DNA from: Rossellomorea vietnamensis
GTDB lineage: Bacteria; Bacillota; Bacilli; Bacillales; Bacillaceae_B
NCBI RefSeq assembly: GCF_008180415.1
Contig: NZ_VTEI01000012.1
Location: 1-64,000, forward strand
Direction: 5' to 3'
DNA: 64,000 bases
Shown here: in pieces, positions 1 to 7,295 of the stretch
How the letters are laid out: every line of letters starts with the position of its first letter
Position numbering within the stretch: the stretch's first letter is position 1
Notes under the pieces: generated by a model
Database searches by the model: none
The model's input: the letters and a program-made list of their open reading frames with translations, nothing else
Told to the model about the DNA's origin: nothing
Made by a program: the position numbers and the translations under genes

Positions 1-86
1 TATTTTAAAGTCTTGAAGAGCTTTATGAATTTTAGCGGGAGATCCAGGCGGAAAGAATTCTGGTTATTTCTTCTGATTAATTTTAT

Positions 87-1514
87 CTAAAAAATGGCGA
101 GAAAACTCCCTCTTCAAGCGTGTGAAGGGCATAGCCCAACGGTAAGGGGGAGATGAATCGCCTGCCTTTGGTCTCTACTAAAAAAACTTTGAAAGAAACA
201 TACGTTCCCAAGGTACCATCTTTCTTGGTATAATTACTACAAGGAGGTGAAACCATTTGAATGTTAAAAAAACCTTTAAATTCAGGATCTATCCAAATCA
301 CCAACAAATTGAATTAATCAATAAAACGTTCGGTTGTTGCCGGTTCATCTACAACTATTTTGTTGGGAAACAAAAGAACAAAGACGCTTATTGGTCTATC
401 GCAAATGAAATGGTACAGAATGGACAGCTTTCACAGAACAATTGGAAAGGTGAATTTTTCAAAAAGAACCAATCCATCAAAGCTGTTCGAGAGCTCAAGA
501 AGACCTATTCATTTTTAAAAGAAGTCGATAGTATTGCCCTTCAGAAATCAGTTGAAATCGTTCATGATTCCTACACACGATACTACAAGAAACAAAATCG
601 TTTACCTCGCTTCAAATCGAAGAAGAATCCTGTTCAATCCTATACCACAAAGTTTGTGAACGGGAATATACAAGTGAAAGATCAACACATCAAATTGCCA
701 AAACTCGGCCTAGTTCGCTTTGCCAAGAGTCGTGAGGTAGAAGGACGTATAATGAACGCCACCATTCGAAGAAGCTCTTCGGGTAAGTTCTTCATTTCAA
801 TTTTGGCTGAATCAGCAGTTCAACCCTATAAGAAAACTGGCACCTCTGTCGGAATCGACGTAGGTTTGAAGGATTTCGCAACTCTTTCAGATGGCACAAC
901 CTATAAAAACCCCCGCTTTTTCCGTACACTAGAAAAGAAAATAATGAATGCCCAACGCATTCTTTCTAGGAGGCAATTGGGTTCTTCGAATTGGACTAAA
1001 CAAAAAAAGAAAGTTGCCTGGCTGCACGAAAAAATCGCTAATGCAAGAAAAGATATGCTGGATAAAATCTCTACCGAAATAGTCAAAAACCACGACATTA
1101 TCGGCATTGAAGATTTGTCTGTCAAAATTATGTTAAAAAACAAAAACCTTTCTAAAGGGATCAGCGAAGTAAGCTGGGCCCAATTCAGGTCTATGTTGGA
1201 ATACAAATCATTATGGTACGGTAAAAAGGTGATAGCCGCAGCGAAAAATTTCCCTTCCATCCAGCTATGTTCTGTATGTAATCATAAGTATAAAGCCGTT
1301 AAAGATCTTGCGTTGCGTGAATGGACGTGTCCAACTTGTAAAAGCAACCATCAAAGGGATCTTAATGCAAGTATAAATCTTCGCAATGAAGCATTGCGAT
1401 TAACCGCAGGGACTGCGGAGATAGCCTAACCAAAAACGAACCAACAAGGTTTGTGTTCTTAGGAATCCCCCACTTCTAGCGACCTGTAAGGGCGGTAAGT
1501 GGTGGGTAGTTCAA
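87..1514 (+). mobile_element. TnpB-only IS200/IS605-superfamily element (IS1341-like)
   Basis: A complete tnpB gene lies between a left region with small hairpins (CTTCA...TGAAG near 112-125, then GGC-ATA-GCC) and a right end with a stem CCACTT (1470-1475)/AAGTGG (1497-1502) followed by TTCAA at 1510-1514. Subterminal hairpins and no inverted repeats or target duplication are typical of the IS200/IS605 superfamily. No tnpA (Y1 transposase) is present, so movement would need a transposase in trans. The left boundary is inferred from a TTTAT motif at 82-86, a plausible insertion/TAM motif; the right boundary is better supported. Confidence 0.75.
257..1429 (+). CDS. tnpB: RNA-guided endonuclease TnpB
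   Basis: TnpB is the RuvC-type nuclease carried by IS200/IS605 elements and the ancestor of Cas12; it uses an RNA from the element's right end to cut DNA and favour element retention. The 390-aa product begins with the usual FKFRIYPN segment. The three RuvC acidic residues are visible: D201 in GIDVG, E285 in GIEDL and D368 in HQRDLNAS. A four-cysteine zinc finger (C338, C341, C358, C361) sits between the last two. Start is TTG at 257, set by AAGGAGGTG at 241-249 with normal spacing. All catalytic parts are intact and no frameshift is seen, so the protein is probably functional. No tnpA neighbour is present. Confidence 0.95.
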   Translation: MNVKKTFKFRIYPNHQQIELINKTFGCCRFIYNYFVGKQKNKDAYWSIANEMVQNGQLSQNNWKGEFFKKNQSIKAVRELKKTYSFLKEVDSIALQKSVEIVHDSYTRYYKKQNRLPRFKSKKNPVQSYTTKFVNGNIQVKDQHIKLPKLGLVRFAKSREVEGRIMNATIRRSSSGKFFISILAESAVQPYKKTGTSVGIDVGLKDFATLSDGTTYKNPRFFRTLEKKIMNAQRILSRRQLGSSNWTKQKKKVAWLHEKIANARKDMLDKISTEIVKNHDIIGIEDLSVKIMLKNKNLSKGISEVSWAQFRSMLEYKSLWYGKKVIAAAKNFPSIQLCSVCNHKYKAVKDLALREWTCPTCKSNHQRDLNASINLRNEALRLTAGTAEIA

Positions 1515-1534
1515 ACAGCAGGCTTCATTACTGG
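1380..1534 (+). ncRNA. Candidate omega/reRNA guide RNA of TnpB
   Basis: Guide RNAs of TnpB systems are processed from the 3' end of the tnpB transcript, run through the right-end hairpin and finish in about 20 nt of flanking DNA that acts as guide. Here the right-end hairpin (1470-1502) is followed by TTCAA and then flank beginning ACAGCAGGCTTCATTACTGG at 1515. The 5' limit given is a guess within the tnpB 3' end. Position is by analogy with the family, not from a computed fold. Confidence 0.45.
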
Positions 1535-1578
1535 ATTGTTTTGCCTCTGATTGCTTAGAATATAGGGTAGGGTAATGG

Positions 1579-1598
1579 TTAATCAAACGTTTGATTAA
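1579..1598. promoter_or_regulatory. Perfect 20-bp palindrome, probable repressor operator
   Basis: TTAATCAAAC/GTTTGATTAA is a perfect 10+10 palindrome about 125 bp upstream of the esterase start. Its length and AT-rich arms fit a TetR-family operator. It has no T-tract, so it is not a terminator. The regulator is not encoded in the window. Confidence 0.5.
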
Positions 1599-1722
1599 TA
1601 AGTCGATTCCCTTAAAGGACCGCTCTCTTTGCAGTATTAGAGAGAGGGTGCGCATTGCAGCCACAAACTACAGGCTCTATCAAGCCCTGACTATATTTAT
1701 GAATAAAGGAGTTTCAACAATC

Positions 1723-2469
1723 ATGAAAACAGTTTTACCAAAACCATTTACGTTCCAAGCTGGAAAACGTGCGGTTCTGCTGCTGCACGGTTTTACAGGG
1801 AATTCCGCTGATGTCCGCATGCTCGGCCGCTTTCTGGAGAAAAAAGGCTACTCATCGCATGCCCCTCACTATAAAGGCCATGGAGTTCCGCCCGAAGAAC
1901 TGGTCCATACAGGTCCGGAAGACTGGTGGAAGGATGTCATGGACGGCTATACCCATTTGAAGAGCCTAGGGTATGAGGAAATAGCTGTTGCGGGTCTCTC
2001 GCTCGGAGGGGTATTTTCACTAAAATTAGGTTACACTGTTCCTGTAAAGGGTATTGTACCGATGTGTGCGCCTATGTACATAAAGAGTGAAGACGTCATG
2101 TATGACGGTGTTGTTGAATACGCAAGGGAATTTAAGAAGTTTGAAGGAAAAGACCCTGCGCAAATTGAAGAAGAAATAACAGAGTTCAAGAAAACACCAA
2201 TGAATACATTGAAGGCACTCCAGGAACTGATTGCAGATGTCCGGGGAAATGTAGATATGATCTACAGTCCGACTTTTGTCATCCAGGCGCGGAATGACCA
2301 CATGATAAACACAGATTCGGCCAATATTATTTATGATGCGGTTGAATCTGATAATAAAAAAATTAAATGGTACGAAGAGTCCGGCCATGTCATCACGCTC
2401 GATAAAGAGAAAGAGCAGCTGCATGAAGATGTTTATGCCTTTCTCGAAGGGCTGGACTGGACTGTTTAA
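1723..2469 (+). CDS. est: Carboxylesterase (Est30/YvaK family)
   Basis: An alpha/beta-hydrolase of 248 aa that hydrolyses short-chain carboxylic esters in the cytoplasm. The oxyanion-hole motif LLHGFTG lies at about residues 20-26. The nucleophile is S93 in GLSLGG, with D192 (ARNDH) and H222 (ESGHV) completing the triad at the spacing known for Geobacillus Est30. The ATG at 1723 is chosen because the family begins near this point and AAAGGAG lies a few bases upstream; an upstream in-frame extension of 44 codons has no family support. The gene sits 24 bp before rnr, the usual neighbour (secG-est-rnr-smpB) in Bacillus. secG is not visible here; the transposon lies in its expected place. Confidence 0.93.
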   Translation: MKTVLPKPFTFQAGKRAVLLLHGFTGNSADVRMLGRFLEKKGYSSHAPHYKGHGVPPEELVHTGPEDWWKDVMDGYTHLKSLGYEEIAVAGLSLGGVFSLKLGYTVPVKGIVPMCAPMYIKSEDVMYDGVVEYAREFKKFEGKDPAQIEEEITEFKKTPMNTLKALQELIADVRGNVDMIYSPTFVIQARNDHMINTDSANIIYDAVESDNKKIKWYEESGHVITLDKEKEQLHEDVYAFLEGLDWTV

Positions 2470-2493
2470 ACGACGACTTAGGAGGTTTAAGAA

Positions 2494-4824
2494 ATGGATG
2501 ATTCTATTCGCGGAAAGATAGACAAGCTTCTTTCATACATGAAAGATGAAGCTTATAAACCATTGACGGTGCAGGAACTGGAAGAAGCTTTTGGGATTGA
2601 AGGTTCTTCCAATTTTAAAGATTTTGTAAAAGCTCTTGTCATCATGGAGGAAAAAGGACTTGTTGTCCGCACGCGCAGCAACCGCTACGGCCTGCCGGAG
2701 AAAATGAATCTTATCCGGGGGAAATTATCGGGTCATGCGAAAGGCTTCGCTTTTGTTCTTCCTGACGAACCGGGATTAGATGACATTTTTATTCCGCCAA
2801 ATGAAACCAATAATGCCATGAATGGCGATATCGTGCTGGCAAGGGTCTCCTCGGAAACTTCCGGAAGCAGAAGAGAGGGTTCCATTGTCCGGATTTTGGA
2901 AAGAGGCGTGACACAGGTAGTCGGGACCTATACGGAAAGCAAGCATTTTGGATTTGTGATCCCGGATGACAAGAAATTCTCCAGTGATATTTTCATCCCG
3001 AAATCTGCCAATATGGGAGCTGTCGAAGGACACAAAGTGGTCGTCAAACTGACCTCCTATCCTGAAGGCCGTAAAAGCGCGGAAGGAGAAGTCACTGAAA
3101 TCCTCGGGCATAAAAATGACCCTGGTGTGGATATCCTGTCTGTTATCCACAAACACGGAATAACCGTTGAATTTCCTGATGAAGTGATGGAGCAGGCTAA
3201 CAATGTGCCGGATGAAATTGATCCTTCCGAACTGGAAAACCGCCGCGATTTGCGTGAAGAAACCATCGTGACCATTGATGGTGCAGATGCGAAGGACCTT
3301 GATGATGCGGTGACAGTAAAACAACTCAGCAACGGAAACTACAAGCTGGGCGTCTATATCGCGGATGTCAGCTACTATGTGACGGAAGGCTCCCCGATCG
3401 ATCAGGAGGCATTTGAAAGGGGAACAAGTGTGTACTTGGTAGACAGGGTAATTCCAATGATCCCGCACCGCCTTTCAAACGGAATCTGTTCCTTGAACCC
3501 AAAAGTCGATCGCTTGACTCTTGGCTGTGAGATGGAAATCAACGCACAGGGCGAAGTCGTCAAACACGAAATCTTCCAAAGTGTTATCAAAACGACAGAA
3601 CGGATGACTTACTCAGACGTGAACAAGATCCTTGTGGATAAGGACGAACAGACACGTGAACGGTACGAGCCGATTGTCCCGATGTTCGAGCAAATGGAAG
3701 ACCTTGCGCAGATTCTGAGAGAAAAGCGTATGACCCGCGGCGCGATCGATTTTGATTTTAAAGAATCAAAGGTGCTGGTGGATGACGAAGGCAAGCCGAC
3801 TGATGTGGTGTTAAGGACCCGCTCGGTGGCAGAGCGCCTTATCGAGGAATTTATGCTTGTTGCGAATGAAACCGTGGCAGAGCACTTCCATTGGATGGAT
3901 GTTCCTTTCATCTACCGTATCCATGAAGATCCTAAAGAAGAAAAGCTGCAAAAATTCTTTGAGTTTATCACGAATTTTGGTTTATTCGTAAGAGGAACAG
4001 CCAATTCCGTTCATCCTCGTGCCCTTCAGGAAATCGTTGAGGCGGTAGAAGGGAAGCCGGAGGAAGTGGTTGTATCAACCATGATGCTGCGTTCCATGCA
4101 GCAGGCGAAATACTATGCTGAAAGCCTTGGGCACTTTGGGCTGTCAACACAGTACTACACCCATTTCACATCGCCGATCCGCCGTTATCCTGACTTGATT
4201 GTTCACCGCCTCATCAGGACGTACCTGATTGAAGGCAAGCTGGATGAGAGTACAAGAGCGAAATGGGCAGCACTAATGGATGAAATCGCTGATCATACTT
4301 CAAGCCGTGAACGCCGTGCGGTTGACGCAGAGCGTGAAACGGATGAGCTGAAGAAAGCAGAATACATGCTTGATAAGGTCGGAGAAGAATATGAAGGAAT
4401 CATTTCTTCTGTCACTAACTTTGGTATGTTCGTCGAGCTTTCCAATACAATTGAAGGCCTTGTCCATGTGAGCTACATGACGGATGACTATTACCGCTTT
4501 GATGAAAGATCCATGGCGATGATTGGTGAGAGAACGGCCAATGTTTTCAGAATCGGAGACGAAATCACCATCCGCGTTGTGAATGTCAACAAAGATGAGC
4601 GTGCCATCGATTTTGAAATCGTCGGAATGATTAGCAACCAGAGACCGCGTGACGAACGTCCGACTGTTGTCAGAACGAGCCAAAAAGACCGAAACGGCGG
4701 CGAAAAGCCGAAGAAAGATTCAGGCGAATGGTCAACGCGCCCTCCGCAGAACAAGAAGAAAAAAGGCAGCAAGAAGTTTGAGAATGCACCAAGAAGCAAA
4801 AGAAAGCCGAAGAAACGCAAATAA
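2494..4824 (+). CDS. rnr: Ribonuclease R
   Basis: A processive 3'-5' exoribonuclease that degrades structured RNA and, with tmRNA/SmpB, non-stop mRNAs. The 776-aa protein has an N-terminal winged-helix region (about 1-75), two cold-shock/OB domains (about 75-210), the RNB catalytic core opening at IDGADAKDLDD (261-271) with its metal-binding aspartates, an S1 domain (about 635-710), and a Lys/Arg-rich tail of about 60 residues. AGGAGG precedes the start by a normal distance. Cotranscription with est is likely. Its position just upstream of smpB and ssrA fits its role in trans-translation. The basic tail is typical of RNase R and may bind ribosomes or tmRNA. Confidence 0.97.
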   Translation: MDDSIRGKIDKLLSYMKDEAYKPLTVQELEEAFGIEGSSNFKDFVKALVIMEEKGLVVRTRSNRYGLPEKMNLIRGKLSGHAKGFAFVLPDEPGLDDIFIPPNETNNAMNGDIVLARVSSETSGSRREGSIVRILERGVTQVVGTYTESKHFGFVIPDDKKFSSDIFIPKSANMGAVEGHKVVVKLTSYPEGRKSAEGEVTEILGHKNDPGVDILSVIHKHGITVEFPDEVMEQANNVPDEIDPSELENRRDLREETIVTIDGADAKDLDDAVTVKQLSNGNYKLGVYIADVSYYVTEGSPIDQEAFERGTSVYLVDRVIPMIPHRLSNGICSLNPKVDRLTLGCEMEINAQGEVVKHEIFQSVIKTTERMTYSDVNKILVDKDEQTRERYEPIVPMFEQMEDLAQILREKRMTRGAIDFDFKESKVLVDDEGKPTDVVLRTRSVAERLIEEFMLVANETVAEHFHWMDVPFIYRIHEDPKEEKLQKFFEFITNFGLFVRGTANSVHPRALQEIVEAVEGKPEEVVVSTMMLRSMQQAKYYAESLGHFGLSTQYYTHFTSPIRRYPDLIVHRLIRTYLIEGKLDESTRAKWAALMDEIADHTSSRERRAVDAERETDELKKAEYMLDKVGEEYEGIISSVTNFGMFVELSNTIEGLVHVSYMTDDYYRFDERSMAMIGERTANVFRIGDEITIRVVNVNKDERAIDFEIVGMISNQRPRDERPTVVRTSQKDRNGGEKPKKDSGEWSTRPPQNKKKKGSKKFENAPRSKRKPKKRK

Positions 4825-4831
4825 GCTGTTT

Positions 4832-4861
4832 AAGGAGAAAAGAGTCCTTCTTTTCTCCTTA
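4832..4861 (+). terminator. Terminator after rnr, copy 1
   Basis: AAGGAGAAAAG and CTTTTCTCCTT form a long stem just after the rnr stop codon. The same hairpin recurs almost exactly at 5004-5031. Confidence 0.75.
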
Positions 4862-4880
4862 AATTATCATCAATAAGTGT

Positions 4881-5002
4881 CAGACTGATTGAAAATGTTT
4901 GCTTTCAAGGCGCGAGACTTTCGAGGAGCGGATTTACCTAGGGGGTAATGAGCACCGGAGAAAGTTGAGCAACGAAGAAAGCGAGCGTTTGCCAACAGTC
5001 TG
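4881..5002. repeat. Structured intergenic element with CAGACTG/CAGTCTG ends
   Basis: A GC-richer segment of about 122 bp between the two terminator copies. It starts with CAGACTG and ends with the reverse complement CAGTCTG. Inside are paired segments such as GCGCGAGACTTTC and GAAAGTTGAGCAACG. There is no ORF. It resembles small palindromic interspersed elements of Bacillus, though no second copy was found in this window. Confidence 0.5.
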
Positions 5003-5003
5003 G

Positions 5004-5035
5004 AGGAGAAAAGAGTCCTTCTTTTCTCCTTTGCT
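5004..5035 (+). terminator. Terminator copy 2, upstream of smpB
   Basis: AGGAGAAAAG...CTTTTCTCCT repeats the rnr terminator on the far side of the structured element. The two copies form a direct repeat of about 27 bp flanking it. Confidence 0.7.
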
Positions 5036-5128
5036 TTCAGCTAGTATAATGGTCTATACTATTATAAAATGAGGGCCGGATACTACAGAGAGAACTTCCG
5101 GCCGATATAGAAAGAGGGGGAAGCTCCA

Positions 5129-5602
5129 ATGCCAAAGGGTGAAGGAAAGTTAATTGCACAGAATAAAAAAGCGCGCCATGATTTTGCCGTTGAAGAAACA
5201 TATGAAGCAGGACTTGTTCTGCAAGGAACTGAAATCAAGGCAATCCGAGCCGGACGGGTGAACCTGAAAGATTCGTTTGCCAGAATCCAGCAGGGTGAAG
5301 TTTTTGTGCACAATATGCACATCAGTCCATACGAGCAGGGTAACCGGTATAATCACGAACCGCTCAGGACGAGAAAGCTGCTGCTTCACAAAAAGCAGAT
5401 ATCCCAGCTGATCGGACAAACAAAAGAAGCGGGATATTCACTGGTACCGTTGAAGCTCTATATTAAAAATGGAGTGGCCAAGCTTTTGATCGGCCTTGCT
5501 AAAGGTAAAAAGAAATTCGATAAACGTGAAGACCTGAAACGAAAAGATGCGAATCGTACTATCCAGCGTGAACTTGCTCAAAGGCAGAAAGGGAATTACT
5601 GA
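5129..5602 (+). CDS. smpB: SsrA-binding protein SmpB
   Basis: A small basic protein that binds the tRNA-like domain of tmRNA and delivers it to ribosomes stalled on non-stop mRNAs. The 157-aa length is normal. It has the family pattern: a start rich in Lys/Asn followed by ARHDF, then GTEIKAIRAGRVNLKDSFARI in the OB-fold, and a C-terminal tail GKKKFDKREDLKRKDANRTI that reads the empty mRNA channel. The ribosome-binding site AGAGGGGG precedes ATG 5129. Its partner tmRNA gene follows 180 bp downstream. Confidence 0.97.
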   Translation: MPKGEGKLIAQNKKARHDFAVEETYEAGLVLQGTEIKAIRAGRVNLKDSFARIQQGEVFVHNMHISPYEQGNRYNHEPLRTRKLLLHKKQISQLIGQTKEAGYSLVPLKLYIKNGVAKLLIGLAKGKKKFDKREDLKRKDANRTIQRELAQRQKGNY

Positions 5603-5630
5603 TTAACGTAATTTACCATAAGCCTATTCA

Positions 5631-5658
5631 TTGCAAATTAGCGCAGATTTGTTATAAT
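5631..5658 (+). promoter_or_regulatory. SigA-type promoter of ssrA
   Basis: TTGCAA (5631-5636), a 16-bp spacer and TATAAT (5653-5658). It predicts a 5' leader of about 115 nt before mature tmRNA, which would be trimmed by RNase P. Confidence 0.7.
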
Positions 5659-5780
5659 AAGAATTGTCGCAAGGTAATCAAGCGGCAGCAAGGACAACTG
5701 AATAAGTAACCGAGCACAACTTATTCTGCCCGTTCTTCCCTTAAGGTTCTTTCGCTAAAGCGAAAATAACCAACTAACAT

Positions 5781-6415
5781 GGGGACGTTACGGATTCGAC
5801 AGGGATAGTTCGAGCTTGAGTTGCGAGCCGTGGGGATCGTCCACGATAAAACGTCAACGCCAATAATAACTGGCAAATCTAACAACAACTTCGCTTTAGC
5901 AGCGTAAGCTAGCTTAGCGGTTCCTCCCTCCATCGCCCATGTGGTAGGGTAAGGGACTCACTTTCAGTGGGCTACGCCGGATTCCACCGTCTGAGGATGA
6001 AGGAAGAGATTAATCAGACTAGCTGCACGGACGCCCGTCGATAGGCAGATGTTGCAGCGAACTCGCGAATGTATCGACTACGCTCGTAGACGCTTAAGTG
6101 GCGATATGTCTGGACGTGGGTTCGATTAATTATTAGTCGCCTTGTATGGCAACATACAAGTGAAAATTTGGCTTTATCGGTGAAACCTAAGTCACTTTAG
6201 TGATAAGGCAATGCCGAGCGGTATGTGGAGCAATCCAACAGCCGTGTATCGACTCATAGGCTGCCCAAGCGGTAGTACTAGGATGCGGATTCCTGCCTGA
6301 TGTTCAGGTAAAATTACAATTCGCATAATACGCCAAAGGACCTTATCCTTAAGGTTCAAGATATAGTCAGTGCCATGACGAAAGCATGGAACAGCGCGTC
6401 CCACCGTCTCCACCA
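5781..6415 (+). ncRNA. ssrA: tmRNA, interrupted in the T-loop by a group I intron
   Basis: tmRNA rescues stalled ribosomes and tags the nascent peptide for proteolysis. The 5' end GGGGACGTTACGGATTCGAC and 3' end ACCGTCTCCACCA (CCA at 6413-6415) are the tRNA-like halves. The tag frame starts at GGC 5872: Ala (from the charged RNA), then GKSNNNFALAA, stop TAA 5905-5907. The T-arm is split: GTGGG TTCGAT ends at 6126 and T CCCAC resumes at 6399. Removing 272 nt restores a 7-nt TTCGATT T-loop and gives a 363-nt RNA, the normal Bacillus length. Without splicing the T-arm cannot form, so activity should depend on intron removal. Confidence 0.97.
6127..6398 (+). other. Group I self-splicing intron in ssrA
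   Basis: The 5' exon ends in CGAT, pairing with an internal guide GTCG at 6136-6139 so that the splice-site U forms a U-G wobble (P1). P2 is a perfect hairpin CTTGTATG/CATACAAG. The classic J8/7-P7 sequence AAGATATAGTC is at 6358-6368; its AGTC pairs with GACT at 6251-6254 (P7). P8 is ACCTT/AAGGT (about 6341-6355) and P9 is CCATG/CATGG (about 6373-6389). The intron ends in G (omega-G, 6398). It has no ORF. P3-P6 were not fully resolved by eye. Confidence 0.93.
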
Positions 6416-6440
6416 AATACATATTTGGTGGTTTTTATTT
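6410..6440 (+). terminator. ssrA terminator
   Basis: CCACCAAAT/ATTTGGTGG stem followed by TTTTTATTTT. The left arm overlaps the tmRNA CCA end. Confidence 0.9.
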
Positions 6441-6504
6441 TGCTTAAAACCCATTTTATTTTAGATTTAGAAATGTAAATACCTATTGCGATAAAAAATC
6501 CCTC

Positions 6505-6912
6505 TTAGATTTTAAAGAATTCAACCTCGAATTGTATCTTTTCTTTTAAAGCTTGACTGCTGTATTTCCCGTTTCTTAGAGTCACTCTATCGTATTGTTC
6601 CAGTATCCATAACGCTCTGCTTTTCTTCTTATTAACTCTCAAGTACGGATGAATTTTATGAAGAATATAAAAAACCTCTTTTTTTGTTTTAATAATAAGA
6701 GTGTAGGAATTCTTATGGCGTTCTGGATTATAATTTTTCTTATTATTTATTGTACCGCCTGACAATTGTTTCAGATATAGGAAAAGTTCTATATCGGTAG
6801 AGGCAATGCTTATGCAAGGCCGCCGATGTTCACTTTCATGCATCCTGGTAAGTGTAATTGAACCCTCGCCATCGATTATTCCGGCGAAATAAGCTGCTTC
6901 CCATGGTTCCAT
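6505..6912 (-). CDS. Single-motif LAGLIDADG homing endonuclease
   Basis: A 135-aa protein with the LAGLIDADG-type helix FAGIIDGEG at residues 9-17; D14 and E16 are in the metal-binding positions. One motif in a protein this short implies a homodimer that cuts a near-palindromic site of about 20 bp. Charged residues and aromatic strands follow as in the family. A good ribosome-binding site (GAAAGGAAG) precedes ATG 6912. The gene lies 90 bp beyond tmRNA, on the opposite strand and outside the intron. The simplest inference is that it cuts intronless ssrA and mobilises the intron together with itself; the target is not proven by sequence. It is AT-richer than its neighbours, suggesting transfer. 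Confidence 0.88.
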   Translation of the reverse strand: MEPWEAAYFAGIIDGEGSITLTRMHESEHRRPCISIASTDIELFLYLKQLSGGTINNKKNYNPERHKNSYTLIIKTKKEVFYILHKIHPYLRVNKKKSRALWILEQYDRVTLRNGKYSSQALKEKIQFEVEFFKI

Positions 6913-6949
6913 TCAGATCTTCCTTTCTATAATTATCCTGTTTTTATAT

Positions 6950-7170
6950 GGCTCTTTTCTAAAAGATTGTTGCTTTAGCTTACTATCTCACCTACCTCCC
7001 TTTACCGTAAGGGGATTGGAACGGAAGGCGTGCGATCTCCTGCGGGACTAGCGGGACAGGTGAGACCCCGCAGGCGAAGCCGAGGAGGCTCACCGCCCGC
7101 CCCGCGGAGTCGTGCGGCTGGAGTGGAAATCCATTACTTTTTGATAGCCAGAATCTTTGCGTAAACAGCC
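6950..7170. repeat. TIR-bounded repeat, copy with cloverleaf-like module A
   Basis: The left end GGCTCTTTTCTAAAAGATTG and the complement of the right end GGCTGTTTACGCAAAGATTC are related terminal inverted repeats of about 25 bp. Between them is a GC-rich segment (about 7020-7130) with multiple inverted repeats around CCCCGCAGG and CCGCCCGCCCCGCGG. No coding frame. This is the uninterrupted form of module A. The rest of the 6913-7295 gap shows nothing else beyond the next gene's ribosome-binding site. Confidence 0.75.
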
Positions 7171-7295
7171 TTTTATAATAACCTATTAATCTGATTATTT
7201 AAAATTAAGATAAGACCTCACTTCACCAAAAAATTCTTCAATCAATCGCCCACCTGTATGGTATTATTTATTTAACGTTATCAGGAGGCCGATAC

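Noticed and set aside
2776..3468. Long minus-strand frame inside rnr
   Set aside because: Shadow of the rnr coding sequence; no start signal or homology.
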